DNA of 64,000 nucleotides from Paludibacteraceae bacterium (GCA_024401645.1 JAKSKR010000004.1:1-64000); one strand, 5' to 3'. Positions 51,846 through 61,166 are shown, numbered from the stretch's first letter. Notes: generated by a model from the sequence alone, not told the origin. Numbers and translations: made by a program.

Positions 51846-53096
51846 ATGAACGAGTCAAATTTCCAGAAACTAGATTTTGGTAAGATATACATTTGCTATA
51901 CCGAAGGTGCACAACAGCCAAGCGTGCAAGACCTTCAAAAGCACGTTGCCACCGTCTTGCCGAATTATAGTGTTGAGTTGCTGGCAACGTCGGCAGACTG
52001 TGCCGGTTGTTTGGTGGCGCGTCGTGTCAATTTGGGTGTGGTCTTGGGCTATGGTGTTTTGGTCGTTCCGGTGGGTTCAGCCTCACTTTGGGCAAGGACG
52101 CAAGCCTTGGCACACATGTTGCTCGATGTCGAGTCGTTCCGCAGCGAACCTGTTTTGTATATCAACGAATCTGCATCAGGGGGCTTCCAATTCCGTACCA
52201 TCAGCACGTGTTCAACGGTTCCCAACGTAGAGCCTTCAAAATGCGGTTCTACATTTAGGGATTTTTGGCAGAACCTGCGTTCTAGTGCCGACGACGTGGT
52301 CGACGAATGTGAGAAAAAGAAAGTGGCCGATGACGTTCAAACCCTTTGGCTAGAAAGCCGAAAACACACCACGTCGGTACCCGGCATTTTCTCAACCATC
52401 GGCTTCGCTGTGAAGGAAGCAGCCATCAGTCTCAACAAAAGGAAACGTAACCAAGCGAAAGAAAGGGCATACGAGGAACTTGTTGAAAATAATTGCTGTT
52501 GTGCCGAAATGGCGGCCCCTTATGGAAATTTCGATGATGATGTGGAAATCGTCGACGAAAAGGAAGAACTGGCTATGCAGATTGCCACCCTTATACGCAC
52601 ATACGTCCTAAAGTATGGCCCTATCGATTCCGAGAAAATTCAGAACATGCTTCGGGGTAAAATGTGCCTTGCTCCCGATAAGGTTTCGCCGGTTGTGGTG
52701 AACAAGGACTGTAAAATCATTCTTCAAGACCATAACGAGGTAGAGCTGAAGGTGGGCGGACCGCTGCCTACTTCTATCTACATCCTTTTCTTGCGTCATC
52801 CCGAAGGCATCTTAATGAAGGATATTTCCGACTATCGCCAAGAGTTGCTCGACATTCACACTTGCGTGGCGCCTACTTACGATGCCGATAAGGTGCGTAA
52901 GTCTATTAACGATATTACCGAAGTGGGAAACGAACGCATCGACCAGATTATATGTCGCATCCGTAAGAATGTTAAGGCCATCGTTCCAGTTGCCAATCTT
53001 GCCGATGTCTACAACATCAACGGCAAGCGCAATCAACCCTATTTCATTCCGGTGGCTCAACGCAAGGGCTACGTCGACGTCAAGCCTTGCTTCTAG
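51846..53096 (+). CDS. Conserved Bacteroidetes protein of unknown function
   Basis: 416 residues, cytoplasmic. The first 115 or so contain hydrophobic strands (GVVLGYGVLVVPVGSASLWA). A basic/charged middle follows. The C-terminal half includes the conserved block LPTSIYILFLRHPEGILMKD near 310-330, then DYRQELLDIH and a final basic stretch (RIRKNVKAIVPVANLADVY). The FLRHPEGI block recurs in uncharacterised Bacteroidetes proteins. There is no enzyme motif I can name. Its stop codon overlaps the stop of pepD on the other strand within the palindrome CTAG. Confidence 0.75.
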   Translation: MNESNFQKLDFGKIYICYTEGAQQPSVQDLQKHVATVLPNYSVELLATSADCAGCLVARRVNLGVVLGYGVLVVPVGSASLWARTQALAHMLLDVESFRSEPVLYINESASGGFQFRTISTCSTVPNVEPSKCGSTFRDFWQNLRSSADDVVDECEKKKVADDVQTLWLESRKHTTSVPGIFSTIGFAVKEAAISLNKRKRNQAKERAYEELVENNCCCAEMAAPYGNFDDDVEIVDEKEELAMQIATLIRTYVLKYGPIDSEKIQNMLRGKMCLAPDKVSPVVVNKDCKIILQDHNEVELKVGGPLPTSIYILFLRHPEGILMKDISDYRQELLDIHTCVAPTYDADKVRKSINDITEVGNERIDQIICRIRKNVKAIVPVANLADVYNINGKRNQPYFIPVAQRKGYVDVKPCF

Positions 53097-54520
53097 CAGC
53101 AAACAAGGCTTTTTGCAACCTTCAGTATGTCTTCCACCGTATTCATCTCCACGCGTTCGCTTGTGCTGTGGGGCGAAACGATGTGTGGACCTATGCAGGC
53201 AATTTCTATGCCCGGATATTTTCTCACAAAATAGCCGGCTTCCAGCACAAAGTGCATGGCTACCTTCTTTGGGGCAAAGCCTAGTTCCTTAACAAAGGCG
53301 TTGCTCACCTTTTCAATAAATGCCGATTGGCTGTTCTCTTGCCATGCCGGGCTGTTGGCTTCTAGCGTCATTTCCCCGCCGTTGGCTTGCACGTTTCTTG
53401 CTATTTCCTTGCCTAGGCTTTCCATTTCCGTGTCGCTGAAGCTTCGGGTGTGGGTGGTTAGTTCAATGGTGTTTCCTGTTTGCCACAGTAGGCCAATGTT
53501 GTTGCTCGTTTGCACCGTTCCCGGTAGGTCTTCACGCATTTTCAGCACGCCAAAGGGTAGGTTGTGCAGTGTTTCTATTATGGCCTTGCTGTCTGCCTTG
53601 CCTAGTAGGGTGGCGGTGGTTGCGGCTGTTGTGGCAATGCACATGCCGTTGTCGCTTCCTTTGTAGTCGGCAAGCAGTGTGTTGCCTATCTTGTTTATCA
53701 GTTGGCTCGCTTTGTCGGCATTGCTAACCGCAAGGGTCGCCGTTGCTTTCGTGGCAATAGACGCACGGCTCTCGCCACCGTTTAGGTCGCCTATCTGTAG
53801 GTCGTCGGTAGGCAGGCGGTAGAGTAGTTCGCCTAGCAGCTTAATGGCATTGCACCTACCTTTGTGTATGTCCACGCCGCTGTGTCCGCCGTTTCCGCCT
53901 TCAATCGTAATCTTCACAAGTTGCTTGCCGTCTTCAAGGGGTGTAGGCGCATAGTGCCAGGTCGCCTTTTGCATGTAGGCACCGGCTGCTCCAACGGTAA
54001 TGGTGTCGTAGTCCTCGCTGTCAAGGTTAATCACCTTTCTGCCCTTAATAAAGTCACTGCCAAGGTTGGCCGCTCCCGTCATGCCGTCCTCCTCGTTGGT
54101 GGTGGTCAGCACTTCAAGCGGGCCGTGTTCAAGGCTGTCGTCTGCAATTAGGGCAAGCGCTATCGATAGTCCTACGCCATTGTCAGCCCCCAGGCTTGTT
54201 CCTTTGGCGTGCATCCAACCGTCGCAAATTTTGGTTTCTATGGCATCGGTTAGGGCGTTGTAGGGTTTGGTTGGTTCGCCAACGCAGACCATGTCCATGT
54301 GGTTCAGCAGCACCAGTGGCTCCACGTTTTCGTGTCCGGCGGTTGCGGCTTTCCTCATAACCACGCAGTTGTGGGCATCCCTTTCATATGCAAGCTTGTG
54401 TTGTTGTGCAAATTGGCACAGGTAGTCTGCTACTTTTTCTTCGTGGTGCGAAGGTCTTGCTATCTGGTTTAGTTCGGCAAATATCTCCCAAACGCGGTCT
54501 ATGTTGGCTACTTTATTCAT
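53093..54520 (-). CDS. pepD: Aminoacyl-histidine dipeptidase (M20C)
   Basis: 475 residues. Metallopeptidase M20 features are LLNHMDMVCVGEP near 72-84 (first zinc histidine and acidic residue), GADNGVGLSIAL near 118 (bridging aspartate), TTNEEDGMTGAANLG near 145 (catalytic and ligand glutamates), and a C-terminal histidine in HIVSPHSTSERVEM. It hydrolyses Xaa-His and other dipeptides in the cytoplasm. Length matches E. coli PepD (485). It converges with the gene at 51846 and shares its CTAG stop. Confidence 0.94.
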   Translation of the reverse strand: MNKVANIDRVWEIFAELNQIARPSHHEEKVADYLCQFAQQHKLAYERDAHNCVVMRKAATAGHENVEPLVLLNHMDMVCVGEPTKPYNALTDAIETKICDGWMHAKGTSLGADNGVGLSIALALIADDSLEHGPLEVLTTTNEEDGMTGAANLGSDFIKGRKVINLDSEDYDTITVGAAGAYMQKATWHYAPTPLEDGKQLVKITIEGGNGGHSGVDIHKGRCNAIKLLGELLYRLPTDDLQIGDLNGGESRASIATKATATLAVSNADKASQLINKIGNTLLADYKGSDNGMCIATTAATTATLLGKADSKAIIETLHNLPFGVLKMREDLPGTVQTSNNIGLLWQTGNTIELTTHTRSFSDTEMESLGKEIARNVQANGGEMTLEANSPAWQENSQSAFIEKVSNAFVKELGFAPKKVAMHFVLEAGYFVRKYPGIEIACIGPHIVSPHSTSERVEMNTVEDILKVAKSLVCC

Positions 54521-54623
54521 ACCTGTCTTTGTCTATGTCAAAGTTAGCACTTATTCATGAAATTTAGTTTGAATGTTGTCCATTAACTGTTCCCGTGCCC
54601 AAGTGCCAAAGCCTCTCAAAAAA

Positions 54624-54657
54624 ATGGGGATGCACAGAATACTCCGTGCATCCCCAT
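54624..54657 (-). terminator. Intrinsic terminator of the GH8 gene
   Basis: ATGGGGATGCAC (54624-54635) / GTGCATCCCCAT (54646-54657), a perfect 12-bp stem with a 10-nt loop, followed on the minus strand by a T-rich tract. Confidence 0.87.
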
Positions 54658-54676
54658 ACCTTATGCTTTGAACTTG

Positions 54677-56188
54677 TTAGTTTTTAGTCAACTTTGCCAC
54701 TTTTGCATTCGAATCCTTTGTCTGGACCTTAACCAGGTAGCACCCCTTCTTCAGTTCAGTCAGGTCAATGGTTTCGCAGGTTGTTGTGTTTACCAGTTTG
54801 CCATCAATGTCGTAAACGTCAGCCTTAATGATGGGCTCGTTGCTAACGATTTTTACCTTTGAGTCGGTCGGATTTGGTGTGAGCAAAAAATCGTTTTTCG
54901 TACTTTCGGTTACCTTTGCCGAATTTTCGGTAGGCATGGGTTTGTAAATCTTGAAGTTTCCCGATGCATTCAACAGCGAAAGGAAGTAAACCATGCCGTT
55001 GTAGTAGCGCCATTGTCCGGTTGGAGCCTGGGTGTTCCAGAAAATTTCAAGTGCTCTCTTGGTCAAAGCCTCGTCGTTTACGGCAAAGCAGGCCACGCCA
55101 TTGGTGCCAGCCACACCTTCGTTGTAGTTGCCAGAAGGGTTTTGTCCATCCCAGTCGAAGTAGCCGTGGTTGTAGCCGTCTTTTTGGAAGAAGCTCAATA
55201 GGCGGGTCATCATGGCTGTTTGGTTAACGCTGTCGGTACGGAACCAGTTATAGTCCATGCCAACGTTCATGGCACAGCGAATTGCGTCATATTTGTATTG
55301 TTTGGTGTCGTAGCCTTGCCATTCGGGTCGGTAAGGTGTGCCGTCAAATTGGCAATAGTCAGGGAATAGGCCCGACTCGCTATTGCAAGAAAGGCGCAAC
55401 AGCTTGCGGGCTGCTTCTGCGGTTTGTGCCCAGAAGTCCTTATTGCTTTCGGTCCAGCGTGCCCAAAGTTCCATGAAGCCTGGTAGGCAGTACGAAGGGT
55501 CGCCAAAGTTAATGTTGTCCCAGTTTGGGGCAAACACAACCGTGTGGTTGCTAGGGTTGAACATGTTGTTCACACCGCCAACTCCCTTTTTGTCCATAAT
55601 CTTTTTCAGTATGTACTGTGCTTCTGCGTTGTAGTCAATGTCGCCATCGTTACCCCAACGGTTGCTGGCAAAGAATAGGGCAGTAATGAAGTACTCTTCG
55701 CCATCGGGTGCGCAGGTGTTGTCAATCTTTTCGCCGCTGGTCTTGCATTGCCAGGCAAAGTAGCCGTCCCATTCGCCACCTTCGTGTCGCATGTACTTTT
55801 TAGCCCAACGCCACAGCTTGTCAAATTCCTGCTGGTGGTCCAGTTGCACGGTAATCATCATACCATACGACTGGCCTTCTGTTCTAACGTCGCCGTTACC
55901 CACATCATAAATGTAGGCCATGTTGTCGTCGGTCTCGTAGTAAACGGCTGTTGGTGAACCTGGGGTGAAGAAGTGTTTCCATACTTGGTCTACCTTTGCT
56001 TGAACCTCGCTTTCGCTCTTACCCAAAATGTCGACGAAGAGGTTGCGGTACACGCCTGTGTAGTAGGCTCCTGTGCCTGTGCCATCGGTGCTCGGACCCG
56101 TATAACCGCTAGCTGCATTAATGCTGGAGATGTTGCATGTTGCCAAGAATGCTGACAAGCAACCGCTTAATAGTAAACGTTTGTTCAT
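54677..56188 (-). CDS. Glycoside hydrolase family 8 with T9SS C-terminal sorting domain (xylanase or exo-oligoxylanase-like)
   Basis: 503 residues. Signal peptide (MNKRLLLSGCLSAFLATCNI and on). The (alpha/alpha)6 GH8 domain spans about 35-420: acid E104 in VRTEGQSYGMM, D162 in CAPDGEEYF and a candidate base D301 in YKYDAIRCAMNVGMDY. The form of these motifs is closer to xylanases and reducing-end exo-oligoxylanases than to cellulases. The C-terminal 75 residues (FLLTPNPTDSKVKIV and on to KGCYLVKVQTKD) are a type A sorting domain for type IX secretion, so the enzyme is exported to the surface. Substrate is inferred. Confidence 0.9.
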   Translation of the reverse strand: MNKRLLLSGCLSAFLATCNISSINAASGYTGPSTDGTGTGAYYTGVYRNLFVDILGKSESEVQAKVDQVWKHFFTPGSPTAVYYETDDNMAYIYDVGNGDVRTEGQSYGMMITVQLDHQQEFDKLWRWAKKYMRHEGGEWDGYFAWQCKTSGEKIDNTCAPDGEEYFITALFFASNRWGNDGDIDYNAEAQYILKKIMDKKGVGGVNNMFNPSNHTVVFAPNWDNINFGDPSYCLPGFMELWARWTESNKDFWAQTAEAARKLLRLSCNSESGLFPDYCQFDGTPYRPEWQGYDTKQYKYDAIRCAMNVGMDYNWFRTDSVNQTAMMTRLLSFFQKDGYNHGYFDWDGQNPSGNYNEGVAGTNGVACFAVNDEALTKRALEIFWNTQAPTGQWRYYNGMVYFLSLLNASGNFKIYKPMPTENSAKVTESTKNDFLLTPNPTDSKVKIVSNEPIIKADVYDIDGKLVNTTTCETIDLTELKKGCYLVKVQTKDSNAKVAKLTKN

Positions 56189-56359
56189 TGTATTGTAGTT
56201 TAGTGTTAGTTTATTTGTTTCAACAACTAGGCGTCTCGCCTAAATACCTGACGTAAAGCTAGCTCAATAATATTACATAGTCAAGTTTTATGGTTTAGAA
56301 AATGCAAATTTGAACTTTTCTTTAAATAATGGTAACTTTACAGAAAAATAGCTCGTATT

Positions 56360-57037
56360 ATGAAATTGAACTTCGTATCAGCATTGCTAGCCTTATTTGT
56401 TATGGCTGCATGTACCAATAAGAATGCAGAACCTCAACAGCAGACTGCCGAACCCGACTCTCAAACCGTTAAGGTGGAAAGCAAGGGAAACCTTGCCCCA
56501 CGCGACAACAAGAAGGACGTGGTGATGGATGTCTATAACCTCTTGCCGAAAGATGCCCTTCCTGTGTGTTTCCGCAACATTAAGCGTACCGAGAGTGAAG
56601 CGCAGTATGGCGAGTACAACCACTATGTTATTGAAGAGTTCTTCGAGGAAAGCGAAAATAACTACCACGTTTTCCACCTCAACTGCTTCCCTATGGCCGA
56701 CAATGCCTACAAGGTTTACTACATCTACGAAAAGGGATGCGAATATGTTTCCATTGCCGACAAGGCGGCTTACATCTATAAGGATGGTAAGTTGGAAAAA
56801 TCGAACTTCGACTTGCCAACGCCAGAGTTCAGTGAGTTCATCACTCCCGAAGTTGAAGCCAACATAAGCGCTTTAGACGTTAAGGAGGTTCGCAGCCGTT
56901 TCAACGAACTCATTCTTTATACAATCGATCTCGACACTTTGCAAGTCTCATTTAACACTCTTGGCTCTGATGCTTTGATGATGGGCATGAAGATGCCGCG
57001 TTTCACTTGGAACGGTGCAGAATTCGTAGCGCAATAA
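56360..57037 (+). CDS. Hypothetical lipoprotein
   Basis: 225 residues with lipobox VMAAC (cysteine 18), followed by a short charged, glutamine-rich linker. A globular part (about 50-225) follows with alternating acidic and aromatic segments. No family recognised. A TAACTTTA element, close to the -7 consensus, is at 56332-56339. The transporter gene starts 13 bp after its stop codon, so they form an operon. Confidence 0.75.
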   Translation: MKLNFVSALLALFVMAACTNKNAEPQQQTAEPDSQTVKVESKGNLAPRDNKKDVVMDVYNLLPKDALPVCFRNIKRTESEAQYGEYNHYVIEEFFEESENNYHVFHLNCFPMADNAYKVYYIYEKGCEYVSIADKAAYIYKDGKLEKSNFDLPTPEFSEFITPEVEANISALDVKEVRSRFNELILYTIDLDTLQVSFNTLGSDALMMGMKMPRFTWNGAEFVAQ

Positions 57038-57050
57038 TCCATTGGGGTAA

Positions 57051-58277
57051 ATGAATAGGTTAGTAACGAAATGGAATAAGTTGAGCCTGGTGCTCCGCAT
57101 AGTTGTTGGGTTGGTAGTGGGTGCCACATTAGGCCTTGTTTTCCCTTCCCTTACGGCTGTTGGCGTGCTGGGGCTCTTGTTTGTAAATGCCTTGAAAGCC
57201 ATCGCTCCTGTCTTGGTGGCGGTGCTGGTGGCTGCTTCTATTGCCAAGGCAAAGGGCGGATTGGGCAACCGTTTTCGCACCGTCATCTGCCTTTACGTGT
57301 GCAGCACGCTTTTGGCTGCTGTGGTGGCAGTTGTTGCTAGCAATTTATTCGCTGTTACTATTCGTTTGAAGGATGCTGTGCCAAGCGACGCTCCGGCTAA
57401 CCTTACGGTCATTTTCCATAATCTGGTCAGCAACTTGGTGGCAAATCCCATATCGGCGCTTGCCAATGCCAACTATATCGGTGTTTTGTTTTGGGCCATT
57501 GTCATAGGATTGGCTTTGAAGAAGATGGCTTCCGAAAAGACCATTCAGGTGGTTGTCGACTTCTCGCACGTCATTTCGCAAGTGGTCAAGTGGGTCATTC
57601 AGTTTGCACCTTTCGGCATTATGGGATTGGTTTTCTCATCGGTGTCGGAATGTGGGTTGGAAATTTTCACCGAGTACGGACGCTTGTTGCTGCTTTTGGT
57701 GGGTTGCATGTTGTTCTCGGCATTGGTGGTCAATCCGTTTTTGGTGGCTCTCTTGCTCCGCAAGAATCCTTATCCGTTGGTCTGGAAGTGTATTTCCGTC
57801 AGTGGTATCAGCGCTTTTTTCACGCGCTCGTCGGCAGCAAACATCCCCATTAATATGGACCTTTGCAAGCAGATGAAGTTAGAAGAAGATTTCTACACGG
57901 TCAGCATTCCATTGGGTTCTACCATCAACATGAATGGGGCAGCCATCACCATCACGGTCATGACGTTGGCTGTGTGCCACACCTTGGGCATTCAAGTCAG
58001 TCCGTCATCGGCCATTCTGCTCTGTGTCATTTCGGCGTTGGCGGCATGTGGCTCGTCGGGTGTTGCTGGCGGTTCGCTTTTGCTCATTCCCATGGCGTGT
58101 GCCCTGTTTGGCATTTCCAACGACGTTTCAATGCAGGTGGTTGCCGTTGGTTTTATAATTGGCGTTGTTCAAGACTCTGTCGAAACTGCCCTTAATTCAA
58201 GTGGCGACGTCATCTTCACCGCAACTGCCGACCTTTTCGAACACAAGAAGAAGTACATTCGCAAGGGTCTGCTTTAA
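57051..58277 (+). CDS. sstT: Serine/threonine:sodium symporter SstT-like (DAACS family)
   Basis: 408 residues with about eight membrane helices plus two re-entrant loops. The signature loops of dicarboxylate/amino acid:cation symporters are present: FTRSSAANIPINMD near 257-270 (first serine-rich loop) and GSTINMNGAAITITV near 287-301 (NMNG motif). GSSGVAGGSLLLIPMA near 335 is the second loop. These variants match SstT rather than glutamate carriers. It imports serine and threonine with sodium in the inner membrane. It shares a transcript with the lipoprotein gene. Confidence 0.92.
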   Translation: MNRLVTKWNKLSLVLRIVVGLVVGATLGLVFPSLTAVGVLGLLFVNALKAIAPVLVAVLVAASIAKAKGGLGNRFRTVICLYVCSTLLAAVVAVVASNLFAVTIRLKDAVPSDAPANLTVIFHNLVSNLVANPISALANANYIGVLFWAIVIGLALKKMASEKTIQVVVDFSHVISQVVKWVIQFAPFGIMGLVFSSVSECGLEIFTEYGRLLLLLVGCMLFSALVVNPFLVALLLRKNPYPLVWKCISVSGISAFFTRSSAANIPINMDLCKQMKLEEDFYTVSIPLGSTINMNGAAITITVMTLAVCHTLGIQVSPSSAILLCVISALAACGSSGVAGGSLLLIPMACALFGISNDVSMQVVAVGFIIGVVQDSVETALNSSGDVIFTATADLFEHKKKYIRKGLL

Positions 58278-58289
58278 GTTCAATAATGC

Positions 58290-58323
58290 AAAAAGGTTGT
58301 TAACGATGGTTGCAACCTTTTTT
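58290..58323 (+). terminator. Intrinsic terminator of the sstT gene
   Basis: AAAAAGGTTG (58290-58299) / CAACCTTTTT (58313-58322) with a 13-nt loop and continuing T-run. Confidence 0.82.
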
Positions 58324-58380
58324 GTTTCAGCAAATAAGTGTATATTTGCTTTGTACTAATAAACACTTAAATTTAGGTAT

Positions 58381-58497
58381 ATGGATAAGAAGATTTTATC
58401 CGAAGAGCAACCAATTAAACTTGATGTTGCAAAAGTAATAGAAGAATTTAAAGCAAGAGAAGGGATGAACGATGAAGAACTTAAAACTTGCCTTTAA
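58381..58497 (+). CDS. Short reading frame, 38 codons, at the start of the accessory island
   Basis: The ATG at 58381 opens a charged peptide (MDKKILSEEQPIKLDVAKVI and on, ending ELKTCL). A TATATTTG promoter-like box is at 58341-58348. Size and charge suit an antitoxin-like or leader protein, or the remains of a longer gene. It is followed by a broken gene. Not recognised. Confidence 0.35.
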   Translation: MDKKILSEEQPIKLDVAKVIEEFKAREGMNDEELKTCL

Positions 58498-58551
58498 GTA
58501 ATTTATTTTGATGGATTTATGAAAAAATGACAAAAGAATTGAAACAATCAA

Positions 58552-58826
58552 ATGATTTATATAAGCCAAAATGTTGATGAAAAATTAGATGAATATGCTT
58601 CATTTCTTAATAGTATATCTTATACAATTAACGAAACGAAAATTAAAAGATGGGAAGTTGAATGCCAAATCAATAAGCGTTGTAATCCTATACTGATGAA
58701 ACCAAACACTATTTGAGAATTAAAATTCAAAAGTGTATTAAAACGATGCGAGATTGGAATGTAAACAATCTTCCACAACATATACAAATAGCGGTTAGAG
58801 GTGAAGATGGGAAAGGAAGAATATGA
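58552..58826 (+). pseudogene. Frameshifted small gene overlapping the DUF1016 gene
   Basis: From the ATG at 58552 a frame reads MIYISQNVDEKLDEYASFLN and ends at a TGA at 58714. The protein-like sequence continues in another frame from about 58690 (SYTDETKHYLRIKIQKCIKT) to a TGA at 58824-58826, which overlaps the ATG of the next gene as ATGA. Joined, they would give some 90 residues, the size of a RelE/ParE-like toxin, though the similarity is only suggestive. A single length change near 58685-58692 explains the break. It may also be a sequencing artefact. Confidence 0.4.
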
Positions 58827-59878
58827 TAAATGAGAATGAAATGGCGGCAAACCTATTGTGTGACGCCAAACAGATAATATTGGCTGCAAGGGAAAATGCA
58901 GTAAAGAGTGTTGACTTCTGCAGGGTGCAGATGTATTGGAATCTTGGCAGACGCATCTTTGAAGAGGAACAGAACGGTAAGGAAAGGGCTGATTATGGAA
59001 CTTACCTTATTTCAAACTTGGCAAAGGCACTTGAACCTGAATTTGGGAGTGGTTTTTCGGTGAGACAACTTCACATGTGCAGGCAATTTTATCGCACTTA
59101 CCCAATTGTGAATACACTGTGTGCACAATTGAACTGGTCTCAGTATAAGTTGCTTATATCAATTAAAGATGAGACCAAGCGAGAATACTATCAGTTAGAA
59201 TCGGTTAACAATGGCTGGACTAAACGAGAACTTGAACGACAGATAAATTCACTGCTGTATGAGCGTTTGCTATTGAGCAACGATAAGGAGGCTGTGCTTG
59301 CCGTAGCTCGCAAGGAACGCATACCTGAAGAGCCGACGGAAATAATAAAGGACCCGATGGTGCTTGAGTTCTTGGGTTTGGAAAGGAAATCTGAATTTTA
59401 CGAAAAGGAGCTGGAAACGGCGCTTATTGACCATTTGCAGCAATTTTTGCTGGAGTTGGGAAACGGATTCACATTCGTTGCCAGGCAGAAAAGGTTGCTG
59501 ATAGAAGATGATGAGTATTTTGCTGACCTTGTGTTTTACAATAGACTGCTTCGCTGTTTTGTGGTGGTGGAATTGAAGACGGAGAAAGCCACACACCAGG
59601 ATCTTGGGCAACTGCAGATGTATGTGAATTATTTCGACAGGATGGAGAAACTTCCGGATGAGAATCCAACTGTTGGACTTTTACTCTGTACGGCGAAAAA
59701 CGACACTATGGTGAAGATGTCGCTGCCAACGGACAACAAGACCATTCTTGCCAGCAAGTATGAACTATATCTGCCAACAGACAAACTCCAGAATGAACTT
59801 GACAAATTAGCAAAGGCTTCCGAAATATATAACGAGAAGCGTGAGCAAGCAAACGACGGGAATAATAAAAATGGATAA
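58823..59878 (+). CDS. DUF1016 (YhcG-type) PD-(D/E)XK nuclease
   Basis: 351 residues from the ATG at 58823, with an alternative ATG at 58841. The N-terminal helical DUF1016 domain includes VQMYWNLGRRIFEEEQNGKE and GFSVRQLHMCRQFYRTYPI, then NWSQYKLLISIKD. The C-terminal nuclease domain has FADLVFYNRLLRCFVVVELK, so the D-ExK core is intact, followed by LGQLQMYVNYFD. YhcG-type proteins are common on mobile and defence islands and have been linked to DNA junction cleavage. It overlaps the end of the broken small gene by 4 bp, so it once followed it in an operon. Confidence 0.92.
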   Translation: MINENEMAANLLCDAKQIILAARENAVKSVDFCRVQMYWNLGRRIFEEEQNGKERADYGTYLISNLAKALEPEFGSGFSVRQLHMCRQFYRTYPIVNTLCAQLNWSQYKLLISIKDETKREYYQLESVNNGWTKRELERQINSLLYERLLLSNDKEAVLAVARKERIPEEPTEIIKDPMVLEFLGLERKSEFYEKELETALIDHLQQFLLELGNGFTFVARQKRLLIEDDEYFADLVFYNRLLRCFVVVELKTEKATHQDLGQLQMYVNYFDRMEKLPDENPTVGLLLCTAKNDTMVKMSLPTDNKTILASKYELYLPTDKLQNELDKLAKASEIYNEKREQANDGNNKNG

Positions 59879-59884
59879 TAAAGC

Positions 59885-60655
59885 ATGAAGGGAGCGTTAA
59901 CGGGTGATTATATAGGCTCAATCTATGAGTTTCAGAACACTAGTGATGCGGGTTTTCCACTTGTTGCAGAAGGCAAGGAGATAACGGATGACTCAATTTG
60001 CACGATAGCGGTAGCCAACGCCATACTGCGTGGGATTCCCTATGGCGAGGCATTAAAGGAACTGTGCCTAAAGTATCCGAACCCTATGGGTGCGTATGGC
60101 AATGGTTTTTTGGCTTGGCTTTACAGAAAAGATATGTCGCCATACAATTCTTGTGGAAATGGATCTGCAATGAGGGTGAGCGCTGTTGGCTGGGCTTTCG
60201 AAAAGGAGGATGTGATGCTTTGCGAGGCGGAGAAATCTGCCGCGTGCACGCACAACCACCCTGAGGGAATTAAGGGAGCGAAGTGCGTGGCGCATGCCGT
60301 TTGGTATTTAAGGCATTACAAAGATGACCTGGAAGGCTTCAAGAAGCTGATGAGCCAGTACTACCCCGAATGGGAAACCTATTACAAACCCTTTGAACAG
60401 TGGAACGGTGTATGCCAGAATACAGTGCCGCTTTGCATACAGGAGGTGGTTTATGGCAAATCTTATGAAGACACGATACGCAACGTTGTGCTCTGCGGTG
60501 GTGATACCGATACTAACGGTGCCGTGGCTGGTGCAATGGCGGGTGCAAGGTGGGGTGTGCCGGATTATTTGTGGCAGGCCGCCTATAAAAGCGCTGACCC
60601 TTACTTGCAAGGAATTATTGACGAGTTTGTGGCAAAGTTTGAAGTGAAAGGGTAG
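59885..60655 (+). CDS. ADP-ribosylglycohydrolase family protein
   Basis: 256 residues. DraG/ARH-type metal-site motifs are GDYIGSIYEF at 7-16, ITDDSICTIAVA at about 33-44 (TDDS in place of TDDT) and CGGDTDTNGAVAGAMAGA near 202-219. An all-helical fold is expected. Family members remove ADP-ribose from proteins or cleave related compounds. It starts 6 bp after the nuclease gene stop, so the two are expressed together. A role in reversing ADP-ribosylation linked to a toxin or phage factor is possible but inferred. Confidence 0.9.
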   Translation: MKGALTGDYIGSIYEFQNTSDAGFPLVAEGKEITDDSICTIAVANAILRGIPYGEALKELCLKYPNPMGAYGNGFLAWLYRKDMSPYNSCGNGSAMRVSAVGWAFEKEDVMLCEAEKSAACTHNHPEGIKGAKCVAHAVWYLRHYKDDLEGFKKLMSQYYPEWETYYKPFEQWNGVCQNTVPLCIQEVVYGKSYEDTIRNVVLCGGDTDTNGAVAGAMAGARWGVPDYLWQAAYKSADPYLQGIIDEFVAKFEVKG

Positions 60656-60713
60656 AAGGCAAATACCATCGGAAGATGGAAATACAGAACAATAACAATT
60701 AAATCTATAGATA

Positions 60714-61166
60714 ATGGGACAAAGATTGGAAAAGAGAAATGAGCTCCATGCCCAGCTGGAGTTGTGGGGCAAAGACCAGAAACCGACCATGGAACAGTTA
60801 TTCACCATGGGGCAGGACCTAGATATTCTGACAAATGGCATGGACAACATCAATGAAGACGGTTGTGCCGACCTTTTGGCAGGTATGGTAATCGCCACCG
60901 AACATTTTATGGACGGCTACAATAAGCAACAGATTAAGCAACTGCTTGGCCTTACACCACCGGTTACAGGCTATGCCACCAGAATGCTGGTGGGAACCGT
61001 CTGCAATGCAGGCGTGGGCTTGGCCTCAATCGATAAGGATGTGGACTATGTGCTTGACTTGATCAACGCTTGCAAAGATGACCGCATGAAGGCTTTTCTT
61101 CAAGACGGATTGATGAAGATAACCGGACAGGAGAAGAAGATACCAGAGAATGATGTGCCGTTTTAG
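60714..61166 (+). CDS. Hypothetical protein of the accessory island
   Basis: 150 residues, cytoplasmic, helical. Features are LEKRNELHAQLELWGKDQKP at the N-terminus, then MGQDLDILTNGMDNINEDG, YNKQQIKQLLGLTPPVTGYA and a basic C-terminus (LQDGLMKITGQEKK). I do not recognise a family. It is 58 bp after the ADP-ribosylglycohydrolase gene on the same strand and is likely cotranscribed. Codon and composition style match its two upstream neighbours rather than the GH43 gene. Confidence 0.7.
   Translation: MGQRLEKRNELHAQLELWGKDQKPTMEQLFTMGQDLDILTNGMDNINEDGCADLLAGMVIATEHFMDGYNKQQIKQLLGLTPPVTGYATRMLVGTVCNAGVGLASIDKDVDYVLDLINACKDDRMKAFLQDGLMKITGQEKKIPENDVPF

Noticed and set aside
58739..58826. Programmed ribosomal frameshift in the small gene
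   Set aside because: No clear slippery heptamer or downstream structure is visible. A simple indel or sequencing error is more economical.
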